This document shows, one piece after another, positions 33,982 through 45,394 of a stretch of 64,000 bases of DNA. Position numbers and translations under genes: made by a program. Under the pieces are notes generated by a model. It searched no databases. It saw only the letters and a list, made by a program, of their open reading frames with translations, and had not been told where the DNA came from. The stretch's first letter is position 1. Every line of letters begins with the position of its first letter. Source of the stretch: Apiosordaria backusii (Eukaryota > Ascomycota > Sordariomycetes > Sordariales > Lasiosphaeriaceae); the NCBI GenBank assembly GCA_030549205.1, contig JAUKTV010000004.1, positions 1,984,001 to 2,048,000 on the forward strand, in the 5' to 3' direction.

Positions 33982-36315
33982 ATGAGGTTAGCAGACCTCC
34001 TCGTCGACCTGGCCGCTGTGGCTAGCGCGTCGAGAAGTGTAGCGGCGAAGCATGTTGCGTTGAGGGCGAGGCAGGTGGAGAGGTACGGGCAGACGTCGAG
34101 TATTTTGAGGGAGAGTTTGGGGGGGAAGCCCAAGAGTCAGGCTCAAACTCAGACACAGCAACAAAATGAACCATCTCAAGAATCAGTGGTGGAAAAGAAA
34201 GAAACTACACCACCAACCGAAACTCAATACTCCGGGAGTAGACCATCGCCAACGGAAAATAATATCTCAACTTCAGCCGGAAATCTCCAGCAGGAAGTTC
34301 AACAGCCATCAACTCCTTCAACAACACCAACACCAGCACCAACACCGCCAGCAGAACCAACAACAGAAAATAAACCCTCACCACCAGCAACACCAGAAAA
34401 GAAACCCGAAACAAGAGAATTCAAACCAGCCCCCTGGGCAGAAGGCTCCATCACCCTCCTGAAGCAGGGGTTCGTGCCCCCGAGAAAACCACCAAGACTA
34501 CTGCCTAGTATAGGGAGGAAGACGATCGATTTCCCGTTTGTAAATGTTGACGGTGGGGAGGAGGTGGATGTTAGTTCGTTGTTTCATACTGCGAAGGGGT
34601 CGAAGATTCTCGAGGCGTTGAAGGAGAAGGAAGTGGAGACGAAAGAGGCTGTGGAGGAGGTGGTGAGGGTTACTGAGAAGAAGGAAAAGAGGGCTGCCGA
34701 GGAGCCGGTGAAGCAGCCGATGAAGAAGGATGAGGACACTGTGAAGGAAGTGATTGCGGAGCCAGTGAAGGAAGTGGTGGCAGAGCCAGTGAAGGAAGTT
34801 GTGAGCAAGCCTATGCAAGAGGTTGTGGCCGAGCCGGAGAAAGAGGTCGCAGTTGAAATTGAGGCCGAGACGAAAACTACCCCTGAATCGTCGACATCAC
34901 CACCGCCGACACAAGATGCCATCTCCCAAGAGCCGACACTCACAACGCCACAACTCCAAACTTCTACCACACCCGCCTACGAACTCCGCGAATCCCGCGT
35001 CCCCTCCTCTCGCATTGGCCGCCTATGGAATTACGGCGGCCTAGCAGCCGGCATGCTCGCCGGCGCAGTCAGCGAATCCCTCAGCCGCGCAGTCGGCGGC
35101 TCATCTTCCTCCTCCTCCTCAGTAATGCTCTCCCCAGCCAACATGGAGCGCCTCGTCTCCAAGCTCTCCCGCATGCGCGGCGCAGCCCTCAAACTAGGCC
35201 AAATGATGTCCTTCCAAGACGCCAAAATGCTCCCTCCCCCCATCCAAGAAGTCCTGCAACGAGTCCAAGACAGAGCAGATTACATGCCCGCCTACCAGCG
35301 CGACAAAGTCCTCCGCGCCAACCTCGGCGAGAACTGGCGCGACCTCTTCTCCGATTTCTCCGAAAAGCCCATCGCCGCCGCCTCAATAGGGCAAGTCCAC
35401 CGCGCGACGTTAGCCTCAACCGGTGAACCAGTCGCAGTCAAAATCCAATTCCCCGGCGTAGCCGACTCCATCAACTCGGACCTAGACAACATCGCCGTCC
35501 TCCTCACCGCCACCAAGCTCCTCCCCAAGGGGCTCTACCTCAACAAAACAATCGACAACGCCCGGTTGGAACTAGGCTGGGAGTGCGACTACCTCCGCGA
35601 AGCCCAGTGCGCCGACCGCTACAGGCAAAACCTCTTGTCTGATCCCATCTTCTCCGTCCCGAAAATCTACCCCGAAGCCTCGGGCCAGCATGTCCTGACC
35701 ATGCAATGGATGACCGGCACCGGCGTGACCCGCATCGCGCCCTCTCTGACCCAACAGCAAAAAGACTGGATCGGCACCCAGATCTTACGCTTGTGTCTCC
35801 GCGAAATCACCGAGTTCAAATTCATGCAAACCGATCCCAACTGGACCAACTTTCTCTACAACCCCGAGTTGAACAAACTAGAATTGTTGGATTTTGGAGC
35901 ATCAAGGGAGTACCCCGACAGTTTCATCCATCTATACGTCAAACTCTTAGAAGCTTCCTCCAGAAATGACAAGCAAGCGGTGAAGGACCTGTCACAGGAG
36001 CTGGGGTACCTGACTGGACACGAAAGCAAAGCCATGCTAGAAGCACATTTAACGTCCGTGATGACGCTGGCGGAGCCGTTCATGGAGACGGCGCCGGAGG
36101 TGTACGATTTTCGGGATCAGACCATCACCGAGAGGGTGAAAGCGCAGATTGGGATTATGATCCATGAAAGGTTGGCGCCGCCGCCGGAGGAGACGTATTC
36201 GTTGCATAGAAAGTTGTCTGGGGCGTTTTTGCTGTGTGCAAGACTTGGGAGCCGGGTGAGGTGCAGGGAGTTGTTTGAGGAGGCGCTCACAAAATCGGGG
36301 TTTAAGAGGGACTGA
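33982..36315 (+). CDS. COQ8: Mitochondrial atypical kinase/ATPase Coq8 (ABC1/ADCK family)
   Basis: A single exon of 777 residues. The C-terminal ~430 residues form the UbiB/ABC1 domain: the KxGQ motif (KLGQMMSFQD, near 405), the Ala-rich loop AAASIGQVH in place of a Gly-rich loop, VKIQFPGV, the catalytic DPNWTNFLY and the metal-binding DFGASREY. Coq8 supports assembly of the coenzyme Q synthesis complex on the inner membrane. The N-terminal ~340 residues are disordered and rich in Gln/Pro/Thr and then Glu/Lys/Val, including four 8-residue repeats (254-285). That makes this protein much longer than yeast Coq8 (~500 residues). A short RPAPWAEG-like region at ~150 precedes the repeats. Confidence 0.93.
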   Translation: MRLADLLVDLAAVASASRSVAAKHVALRARQVERYGQTSSILRESLGGKPKSQAQTQTQQQNEPSQESVVEKKETTPPTETQYSGSRPSPTENNISTSAGNLQQEVQQPSTPSTTPTPAPTPPAEPTTENKPSPPATPEKKPETREFKPAPWAEGSITLLKQGFVPPRKPPRLLPSIGRKTIDFPFVNVDGGEEVDVSSLFHTAKGSKILEALKEKEVETKEAVEEVVRVTEKKEKRAAEEPVKQPMKKDEDTVKEVIAEPVKEVVAEPVKEVVSKPMQEVVAEPEKEVAVEIEAETKTTPESSTSPPPTQDAISQEPTLTTPQLQTSTTPAYELRESRVPSSRIGRLWNYGGLAAGMLAGAVSESLSRAVGGSSSSSSSVMLSPANMERLVSKLSRMRGAALKLGQMMSFQDAKMLPPPIQEVLQRVQDRADYMPAYQRDKVLRANLGENWRDLFSDFSEKPIAAASIGQVHRATLASTGEPVAVKIQFPGVADSINSDLDNIAVLLTATKLLPKGLYLNKTIDNARLELGWECDYLREAQCADRYRQNLLSDPIFSVPKIYPEASGQHVLTMQWMTGTGVTRIAPSLTQQQKDWIGTQILRLCLREITEFKFMQTDPNWTNFLYNPELNKLELLDFGASREYPDSFIHLYVKLLEASSRNDKQAVKDLSQELGYLTGHESKAMLEAHLTSVMTLAEPFMETAPEVYDFRDQTITERVKAQIGIMIHERLAPPPEETYSLHRKLSGAFLLCARLGSRVRCRELFEEALTKSGFKRD
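34741..34836 (+). repeat. Four 24-bp tandem repeats within COQ8
   Basis: Four in-frame 24-bp units encode VKEVIAEP, VKEVVAEP, VKEVVSKP and MQEVVAEP. A partial fifth unit follows. The units differ by several bases, so the array is not freshly expanded. Confidence 0.85.
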
Positions 36316-36477
36316 GAGAATCTGGAAATGTATAGTAAAATAAGTGTGTAAGATGAGCCGTGAATAGATAGATAAAAAGCGTGAAGTAAATCCCATGTAT
36401 TATATGCATATACACCCCCTTATAATAACCCCGTTTTCTCATTCCCAAATCCCCCGTCCATCCCAAGATGATCCCCC

Positions 36478-37543
36478 CTATCTATCCTCCGCCGTCCTCC
36501 TAGCAAAAGGCAACAACTTCTTCTCCTTACCCGCCACCTTCTTCCTCCTCCGTTCAATCGCCCTGTCCACCTGCCCCTTCCTCAATCCCTTAAACTGCTC
36601 CACCAGCACCCTCTTCTTCTGCTCGCTCCTCTTCAAATAAAACGGGTTCTTCCCCTGCCTCACCAACTCCTTCTCCTGTCTCTTATGCTCATCCAGCACC
36701 TTTTGCGCCTTGTCCTTCCTTTCCTGCGCCTTTTTCTTGCTCTCCATCGACAGCAGCGCTTTTTGGAGCTTCTCCTTTTCCTCTTGGTTCTTCGTCTTCT
36801 TGATCGCCACACGTAGTTCCTGCATCTCGGACTCGCGGTACTCGTCCAGAAAGGCGTAGGCTTTGCGGGCTTTGATCTCGTCTATCTTGCTCGAGGCGGA
36901 GGAGGTAGAGGTGGAAGGGGCGAAGAAGCGTGGGTCGCGGTGGTGGGGTTTGGCGGTGGTGGGATCGAGGAGGAAGTCCCGGCGGCGGGAGACTTGGCGT
37001 TTGGAGGATATTTCCACGGGGGCGTGTTTGCTTGTGCGGGAGGGTTTTTCGAGGGGCTTTTTGTGGTTTTTGTCTAGGGAGAACTTGTTGTCGTTGTCCC
37101 TTGCCAAAGCAGTGTCGGCTTCGGAAGCAGCACTACTAGTACGGCGCTTACGCTTGGAGAGCTTGTCGCCTAGGGCTGCTTGGGCTTTGGCGAGGGCGCC
37201 GAAGGAGAGCTGGTGGGCGGGTTGAGTGGTATCATTGTCTGATTCCTCCTCGTCGTCATCTTCTAGGTCTGAGCCTTCTTGGGAATTGTCCTGGTTGAGA
37301 TGTTAGTGAAAACTTCAAAATGGTATGATGGGGAAAAATGCAAACCTCATCATCACTGCCGCTCTCCATCTCACCCTCACTCTGGTCCTCATCCTCCTCC
37401 TCTTCACTGTCAAACCCAGCACCTTCCTCGCTCGGCGCATCGCTCATCTCCTCAACGTCCGAATCTGGTTCGGGCTCATATCTGGGGCGAACCCGTCTCT
37501 GGAGGAGACTGGCAGGCGGCTGCTTGCGCTTGACGGATGACAT
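36478..37543 (-). CDS. RRP36: rRNA biogenesis protein RRP36
   Basis: Exons 37543-37346 and 37290-36478 with a 55-nt intron (GTTTGC donor, CTAAC branch, CCAG acceptor) give 336 residues. The N-terminal part is very acidic (DSDVEE, EEEEDEDQ). The C-terminal ~200 residues are the RRP36 domain: KHAPVEISSKRQVSRRRDF, DPRF, then a long basic coiled coil with YAFLDEYRESEMQEL, NPFYLKRSEQKK and a final KKLLPFARR. RRP36 is a nucleolar SSU-processome protein needed for early cleavages of pre-18S rRNA. COQ8 ends convergently 162 bp away. Confidence 0.93.
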
Positions 37544-38342
37544 GGTGGTTTATGAGTGAGCCGTTGTCGCAGGCTGTGATCAAGAATAATCGAATCTGAC
37601 TGAATTGAATTAAAATAAATAACAAGGATCCGTATCCTTCCTTCTAAGTACGGTGGGAGGTACAAGGTGCAGCGCAGGCGCAGTGTTTGGTGTGGTCGTT
37701 GATGAGATTTCTCAATGAGAAGCGAACCTTGATGGCTTGTTGTTGAGAGCTCGAAAAAAAAATGCTTCTCGAGGTGACGCTTGTGTTGCACTAACAGAAT
37801 GCTGTGGTTCGGACATCAAAAGTAGTTTGTGCAGTACTTAGACCCACTTTTTCACATCCAAACTCCAACATACTTATGGAGGTGACGGGAATGTATGGCC
37901 AGTCCAAGCAAAATCAATTAACTGTCAGCATTACTCTAATTATAAGGCTTGTATATAATATGCCGTCAAATCATGTGGTCAAGTTGTTTGGACCGTTGGC
38001 TTGTGGACGCTAAAACGATAAACCAGAATGGAGGTTCCGCCTTGGACTCATTGCTTCATAGGTACCTAGGTAGGTAGTCAGTTTGCTTTCTGTATCATTC
38101 ATAACTCTCACCCTGTCACAGCAGTTGTCTCACTATCTCATGGTCACAAGTAGATGTCATCACCGCTATCATTCACACCAGAGTAATTTATCTAGGTCCC
38201 ACGCTTTTGTCCCGTCCACGATGTTTTATTGTGCTGTTAACCGTCCGACGCCCCCAGCCATCATGTCCCTTACGCGTGACGAACGCCCGCCTGAATCCAT
38301 GTTTCCACACTATAACAACCGACCATCGCTAGAATGACACAA
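37544..38342. other. Intergenic region RRP36 upstream / APL4 downstream
   Basis: 799 bp between tandem minus-strand genes. It contains the composite palindrome AGGTACCTAGGTAGGTAG at 38060-38077. No gene is supported. Confidence 0.55.
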
Positions 38343-41134
38343 TTAAGCAGGCTCCTGCCAAGCAACCACATCCATTACCTGCCCCGCCGAGGGATGAGTA
38401 TACCCAATCTTCAAGCGCAACCGCAGAGGCTGTGGACAATATCGTTAGCAAGCTTTGATCGAGACAACACTTGTGTGATGAAAAGAATGTTGAGAACTTA
38501 CCCCCTTGCATCCCGCTACCCGCATCATTTGTGTAGCCTCCGCTCCATTCCCAACATCTGTCGATGAGATGCTGAGAAGCTGCAGCTTCTGTGATTTTGG
38601 CACGGCAGCCTGCAGCCCAACATTCGACAGAGGGCCACCAGATGTGTTCCGGAACTTGGCAACAGCCTGGATCATGCCTTCCGCGTTTCTTTGTGTCTGA
38701 ATGGTCACGTTGAGACCGTTATTATCGTAGCAGGGGTGTCCAACAGGAGCAGCTGGGGCAGCGGCCGGCTGGGGTGCTGGTGCGGCATCCACGGAAAAGA
38801 GGGCGGCACTGGGTGGAGGAGCGGCAGCAGCTGGGCCGGGAGGTGGGGTAGACGCCGGGCCTTGCGAGAAAAGATCCATGATTGAGGCGACATTGGACTG
38901 TGCTGGAGCCGGCGAACTGCTGGTAGGGGCTGGGCCACTGGCACCTCCAAGAATATCCGCAAGCAAATCGGCGTTTTGGGTACCATTGACTGGCGAAGGG
39001 CCCGACGGACCGCTGTCGCCCATGAGATCGAAGAGGAGATCCTCCTCTTTTGGCTTCAGAGATTTGGACTTCCTGTTGTCTGCCTTCTTCGTCTTCTTTG
39101 CCGCTTCACCAAGTACTCGTGATGATTCCTTGATCTGAGGAGGTGGCATCTTCTCAAGCACACCACGGCGAATCTCGTCGTATGAGAACAGGTTGCTGAA
39201 CTCGACCGCACGCTGCTGCACCTCGACATCCAGACTTGTCTGGTGATTTTGCAACAGACGACGCACCCGTTCAATCTGCGCTGGCTCAGAGAACCTGGTT
39301 GTGAGCTTAACCAGAGCCGTAATCACATACTCGGTGGTAACCTGAGTAGCGTAGCTGCTGTTAAGAATGCTTGAGAAGAGATCAATGATTTCATGCTCCT
39401 TGACCTCCTTGACCAATTCCTCCTCTTCATACTGACCGCCCCGAAGCAGAGCATCACCATACTCACCAATGCACCAAGCCCCAGCTTGTGTCAAGCTTTC
39501 CTGGGTGATATCCTTTTTGAGGTTTGTGTAGAGCTTTTGCACCGCGTAGGTTTGAAGTTCAGGGGTAGTGGCGATGAGGCGAACAAAAGACGACAGAATT
39601 GGTTCCTTGACGTAGTTACCAGCCAGACTCAGCACACGCAGCATGGTGTCGAAATGCCACCTCTTGTTGGGCGCATATCGGTCGGCCGCAACTCCAATCT
39701 GGGTAGTCATGGTTGGCTTGAATTCGTTATCAGCCACCTCCAGGAAAGCCAACAGTTCCCTAATCAGAACCCGAACATTGCTCTCGTTGATGAGCGTAAA
39801 GCTGAGGTCCAAGGCTCTTCTCCTGATGCTGATATCGGGATCCCTCAGACATTCCAAAATAGTATTTCGATGTCTCTGTACGGCATTGGTATCGATAGCC
39901 ACCACCTTGACCAGTGTGTTCAGCGAGACGTAGCGAATGTTGTTATCCTTGTTCGTCAAGAACTTGCCCAGAATATTCACACCCAGAACGCGCAGACCCG
40001 AGTCCGCCTCGATATCCAAGATGGTCCGTACCGCCTCGTAGAGGATCGAGTTTCCGACGTTTTTGGAGGAGTCTGTGTTGGTTGCGACCTGCGCAAGGAT
40101 ATCGTTGATCTGTTCTGTTACCTGGGCATCATTGCGGGCCAAAACACGGAGCAGCCGTAGAAGTTTGACCTGCAAGAAGGGGTCTGTGATTCCCGTCACG
40201 TCGTGCTCAGGGGCATATCCCGAAGATGCCAATCCCTTAAGAATCCTTACAAGCGCAGGGACGAATTGCTTGAACTTGTCAACTATCCCTTCCTCACCGC
40301 CCTCGGCTTCGTCGGCCTCGCAGAGACTGTTGACCAGGGTCAGGCCGCAGAGCAGCACACCGTGGTTCCTATCGGACAGCAGCTGGCTCGCCTTTTCGAT
40401 AAAGTGTTCCTGTAGATCTGGTACTTTCCGGCAGATACGCATGGCGCAGAGGGCGGCTTTTCGTCGGATATAGGGGTTCGCGGTGGATATCAGGTTCTCG
40501 ATCTCGCTAAATAAATCTCTTGACATTTCGACGGAGGCGATGTTTCCCAGGGTACACAAGGCAAGACCGACCACGTATTGATTAGAATGCGACAAGTCAC
40601 TAGTGCCATAAAATCAGCCAGCTGTAGTCTCTCCCGCAGAGGAGGACGACGTACTTTTTGAGAGAGTTGGTAACCAGGGTCAGAACCTCTTGGTTCTCGT
40701 CTAGCAGCAAGCTCGTCGCCAGATGTCCTAACCGCTTGTCGGCGAAGCGGGGTGACGCCAGGAGCTTCAAGCACTCAATCTGGCCGAAATGAGTGCGCTC
40801 ACCGAGTGTGAAGAGGTAGAGGAGCTTGGCCACATTGTTCCGCCTGTATCGTTCCCATGATCAGCACACACTGCTCAGCTGACATGGCGGTCTCCCGTGG
40901 TCATTAAATGTACCTGACGCTGTGGTCTGCGCTCTCCTCCCTGAAACTGGCACGGATGGATGCACTTTCTTTCTGAATAACGGCTCTTTCGTCGGCGATA
41001 GTCTTCGCGGCGCGTACATTGCGGATGAACTGCTTGACTGTGGGGTTGCACGCACGTCAGTAACTGGAGATACGGCTGGCGACACATTGGCGCAGATGGA
41101 GAAGATGGCGGGCATTAAACTCACGGGAGCTCAT
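38343..41134 (-). CDS. APL4: AP-1 complex gamma subunit (gamma-adaptin)
   Basis: Five exons: 41134-41125 (10 nt, ATG AGC TCC C), 41037-40914, 40843-40655, 40599-38502 and 38429-38343. Phases fit at all four junctions, giving 835 residues. The adaptin trunk is plain: MSSLKQFIRNVRAAKTIADE, RRNNVAKLLYLFTLGERTHFG, NDLSHSNQYVVGLAL, and LSDRNHGVLLCGLTLV. A Pro/Ala-rich hinge (~570-710) contains acidic dileucine-like DLLADILGG and DLFSQG segments. The gamma ear follows and ends VAGCKGPLRLRLKIGY. The AP-1 gamma chain links clathrin to cargo at the trans-Golgi and endosomes; clathrin light chain and TLG2 lie within 10 kb. Confidence 0.96.
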
Positions 41135-42305
41135 GATGACTTATTAGGGCCCTCGTAGGGGCCTAGGGGGAAATTCGGTCCAGAACTGAGAGCGGGAGGT
41201 TTTGAGGAGGTTGTTCGTGTGTTCGCTAGTTGCAGTCCGTTGCCGCATCCCAGATGGTCTTTCACAGCGATGTGGCTCTGCGTGGTTGTCCGCTGGACCT
41301 TCAGGGTGGCAGCTGTCGGACCCATGTCGGATTCGGTGCCTCAGGCAGCGGCAATCGCTATTGGCATCCCGTTCTACACTAGACCCTGAGGGTTGAAAGT
41401 GGGTCTTTCCCGCTTCAACAATCTCGACACTCTGTCATGGAAGGAGAGTGTCAATACCTTTGTGGGATAGGGGATATAGAAAGCTTGAAGCATCATTCGT
41501 GGGGAAACCTGAGCTACTATTTGATGGAAGTCAGTTGACTTTTTTGTGGTTGTAGGCTTTTACCATGACTTGGATGCTCACTGTGCCCATCCACTTGGAT
41601 CGTCAAAAAAGGGGTAAAATTAGGGGCTCCCATAAGCGCACTCTCGAATGTGTTATGCTAAACACTAATATCTCCCAGCCTCTGTAAGCGCTCAAGCACT
41701 TCATCAATATGGATTACTTTAAGCACATATAGAGCCTCTTCAAGATTGTACGCTTGAAAGTCGGATAAACTGCTCGACTTATCACCGGAGCAGCTGCTCG
41801 TTGTGGTACCCGCTTCGGCTTTTGTGGCTCAACCTACTCTTCGAGTCAAGATTGAAGGGTATGTCAAGAGTGGTAAATTCGCTAGTACTATCTTGGATGT
41901 CTCAAAATATGTGAACGAATATCTCGACTTCAGCTTACTTCCTAAGAAGCAGGATGCATATTGCCATGGTTGCAACAAACAGTCGTCAGGCGCCTTAGAT
42001 CATTCCATCTAATCACAGTCCCTGCGGTTTTCTAGGATAGTCAAGTGAATACCGGCAGCAAAGCCATTGAAGATAAACTCGACATGGCTGACCGTTAAAC
42101 TCCCTGACACAAGCCACGAGCCAAACCAAACCCAAGTCCACAGTTAACCTCACCCCTTCAAATTCTGTTTCTCTCCCAAGTAAAAAAGCATTCTTTTTTT
42201 CCTTGATCCCACTGAAGTTTCCCATCCTCACCAAAACCATCACTCCCATCTCCTTGATCGCGCGACTCCAGTCAGCAACCACCATCACGTTCAAAGCAAA
42301 CCAAA
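41135..42305. other. Divergent intergenic region APL4 / small predicted gene
   Basis: 1.17 kb. The ORF at 41803-42012 (69 codons) has no conserved content. No RNA gene is recognised. The segment presumably contains the APL4 promoter and the promoter of the small gene at 42306. Confidence 0.5.
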
Positions 42306-42636
42306 ATGCGACCACCAAAATTTGCCCCAAGATTTCCCCCAAGACCCCCCCGGGAGTAAGTTCCCCTATCTTTTATGCCCTTGTTCCGACCGCCATCTAA
42401 CAACCCCCCGCAGCCCCAGACCCAACAGGTTCCTCCTTCTCAGCATGATCGCCGCAGCGGCTCTCCTCCCCAAGCCCCCCTTCGGCAGCGGAAGCGGTCC
42501 AACATCAGGCATAGGCGCCCTCATGATCCCCACGGCCCTCCGCTTCCGCGATAGAATAAGAGAAAAAACCGCCTCCCTCGGCCCAGTGACCATCCCCAGG
42601 CCGCCAGCGCATCTCACTCGATCAACGAACGCCTGA
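42306..42636 (+). CDS. Small predicted membrane protein, function unknown
   Basis: Exons 42306-42355 and 42414-42636 with a 58-nt intron (GTAAGT, CTAAC branch, CCGCAG) give 90 residues. Evidence is structural: a good ATG context (CCAAAATGCG), a canonical intron, and matching phase across the junction. The first ~22 residues are rich in Pro and Arg (MRPPKFAPRFPPRPPRD), followed by a hydrophobic stretch (FLLLSMIAAAALL), a Gly/Ser segment and a basic tail. A basic start plus a single helix could mean a mitochondrial or ER membrane protein. I do not recognise a family and give no function. Confidence 0.5.
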
Positions 42637-43791
42637 AGTCCTAGTGCCTGTTTCTAGTCGACTTCGACATCAATCGTCAAACCACACTTGATCACTTGAC
42701 CACAAGACATTTTGACGGAAACACCACGCAGAGTTGGGTGAACTACTCATCCTCAATGAAATCAGCGACGACAAAAAAAACCGAAAAACTCCTCTAAAAG
42801 GGGAGTTGAGATGTGAGAGAAGGGGAACAGGAAGAGACGGCTAGGGAATAAAAGGGGGCAGTGCAAAAATCACAGCTATTTTTTTGACACATATCACACA
42901 TACCCAACCCACAGAACACCAAAAAAACCAAAAAAAACCGCAGAGCATCATCGATCACTCTGTTCCATTGCATCCCGCCCTGTTAATACGCTCATAGCAG
43001 GCAGCCCTATAGGGCTGAGCCTCGTTTTCGGTTTTTCATAGTACATAAGGTACCTACCTTGGAAAGCCAGCACTGCCACAATCCATCCTGCATGAGCGGG
43101 AAGGCGGATGCTTCCCTTGGGAATTCTTTTTTAGTTAGGGGGGATTATTTAGCAGCGGCTGGCTCGGCAAAATGACATGAATGGTTGGCTTTTTTTCTTG
43201 GATTTTTTCAGGTGTCGTGTGTTACCTTGGGCATTTTTTGGGTAGACAGGAGTTCTTCAGGTATCATAAAATGAGACATCAGTTTGTAGCCAAATGTTCC
43301 AAGTCTATTCTCCTCTAAAACAGGCTTCTCATTATCACCTACACTAAGAGTCTCCCGCTGACAACACGAACATCGCGATGATGAAAAAGCAAAGAGTCGT
43401 CAAGACACAAGCAAGGAGGAGGAATAACCAACAAAAACACCCCGACGGTCCAGGAACAAGCCAAGAAGTCTTCGTGTTTGTTGTTGATTTCCACCAGTCA
43501 ACCATCGGTCACCACTTCACTTCTTGATACTTGCTCCGCGTACTCCACTAGCCCCTGAAACTCCGCGAAAGAGGAGCGGAAGCAGGGTGGAGATAGCGTC
43601 AAGCATGATGCCCAGCAGAGAACAGGGGAATCCCTTGCGAATTGATGTTTGATATCAAGCCTCTGGCAATAAAACCCTCCCCGATGCTGACCGAGGTAGT
43701 TCCATCCAGAATGAAGTAGAAAGAGAATCCGAAACATTAAACGCAGTTTTTCGTAAGACGTTACGGTAAATGCAAATTGGCTGCTTCGGCA
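42637..43791. other. Intergenic region between convergent small gene and calmodulin
   Basis: 1.16 kb, probably largely the calmodulin 3' UTR. It contains A-rich tracts near 42770 and 42920-42940, a perfect 14-bp palindrome AGCCCTATAGGGCT at 43003-43016, and AAGGTACCTACCTT at 43047-43060. No coding region is supported. Confidence 0.5.
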
Positions 43792-44767
43792 TTACTTCTG
43801 CATCATGAGCTGGACAAACTCGTTATCTGTAAATGGTCAGCATGTGCCACCTGAACTTGAATATAAGGGGTGCATACAGTCAATGCGTCCATCACCATCC
43901 TGATCAGCCTCGCGGATCATCTCATCGACCTCGTCGTCGGTGAGCTTCTCGCCAATCGAGGTCATGACGTGGCGCAACTCGGCGGCTGAAATGAAGCCGT
44001 TGTTGTCGCGATCGAATACCTGCAGATACTTGTTAGACGTGAATCTGGAATCCACCGTGTTGAGAGTATACGGACCTTAAAGGCCTCGCGAATCTCCTCC
44101 TCAGAATCTGTGTCCTTCATCTTACGAGCCATCATAGTAAGGAACTCTACACCGGGTCAGCCATGTGGTCGTGCGTAGATGCGCAGGCGCGCAATTGATG
44201 ATGCATACCGGGGAAATCAATAGTGCCATTGTTATCCGCATCGACCTCGTTGATCATGTCCTGAAGCTCCGACTCGGAGGGGTTTTGTCCCAGCGAACGC
44301 ATGACGGTGCCCAACTCCTTAGTAGTGATTTGTCCTGTTCAACCCTTTAGCAATCGGTATATAGCAGAAGAGTTATAAGTCAAATTGGTATCATCGTCAT
44401 CGTCGTCGTACGAATGTCGAACATGCGGAACGCGAGCCTGGTTGGGCGGGGTTTGGGGGAGATGTAGGAAACTCGGCTGCAGGGGCACTACTAACCATCA
44501 CCGTCCTTATCCTGTTCAAGAGGTCAGCAAGTTTGCGCCAGGAGTAAACGCTGATAAGAATAGAGAGTGAAACTTACGAAGAGGGAGAACGCCTCCTTGA
44601 ACTCGGATACCTGCTCCTCAGTAAGAGAGTCGGCCTGTTGCGTGAGAAGTCAGCTTGCGATTCTCCTGAATGTCATGCGAATGCCGCCTGATTGTCCCCT
44701 CAACCGCGGGGTTCCCTCGCAGTGTTCATGGACTCGCGCGCGGCTGTTGATATGGGGAACTGACCAT
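43792..44767 (-). CDS. CMD1: Calmodulin
   Basis: Seven coding exons: 44767-44765 (ATG alone), 44634-44578, 44511-44496 (16 nt), 44334-44209, 44146-44076, 44019-43878 and 43826-43792. They total 450 nt, exactly 149 residues plus stop. The spliced protein is canonical: [29 protein letters not shown], four EF-hands, and the end [12 protein letters not shown]. Donors include GTCAGT, GTCCGT and GTTAGT. Calmodulin is the Ca2+ sensor that activates calcineurin and CaM kinases. An intron directly after the ATG is, to my knowledge, common in filamentous-fungal calmodulin genes. The ATG position is inferred from the splice site, because exon 1 is only three bases. Confidence 0.95.
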
Positions 44768-45394
44768 CGTGATGCGTTTGTAGTGAAGGAGAGTTTGTTA
44801 TGGATGTGTGGAAAGTATTCTGAAGTGAACTGGCAACGCTGGTGTTTGTAGAAGGCCAAAGAACGGTATGTAGCGTCTCGGCGAGCTGATGGAGTCGTCG
44901 TGAGGGTCAGATTAAATGAGACGCAAGCTTTCGAGAAGGGGTGCGGGGCCCCCTCTGAAGAGGCGCCCGGGCCTCCAGCGGCCTTCATTGCTGCCTTCTC
45001 CTGGGGTGCGCGCAACTGCCAAGGGCACACGCCGCCTGCTGTTGGTGTTGGGAAGCTCCACTGTCAGCCATACCTGAAGGCCCACAGGTGCTGGCAGCTG
45101 ACGGCCGCCCTTCCCCCAAGGTTGTTCCAGCTTGCAGCCAAGGGGTCCCAGCCGGACATCACTGCGCCTCTTGCAATTGGCAATTGTGTCTGCTTTGGCG
45201 TCATCATCTCTCGGCAACAGGACAACCAGCTTTCGACGCCAGAGAGCTAGTAGCCGAGGCGCATTACGACAGCGATTTACGATGTGATGTCGCAACATCC
45301 ATATTTGCGGCAACATACACAAGACGGCCCCTTCACTCCTTTACCAGCTCACATAGGGAATTGAAGGGACTCTTCTACCCTTCCGGCGTCCGCC
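44768..45394. promoter_or_regulatory. Shared divergent promoter region calmodulin / TLG2
   Basis: 627 bp between two divergent start codons. ORFs on both strands here (44650-45322) lie in conflicting frames and are not supported as genes. Confidence 0.5.

Noticed and set aside
39393..40160. 255-codon plus-strand ORF antisense to gamma-adaptin
   Set aside because: It is a mirror of a strongly conserved coding exon and has no family of its own.
41803..42012. 69-codon ORF upstream of the small spliced gene
   Set aside because: No conserved motif, no splice signals that extend it, and no clear leader.
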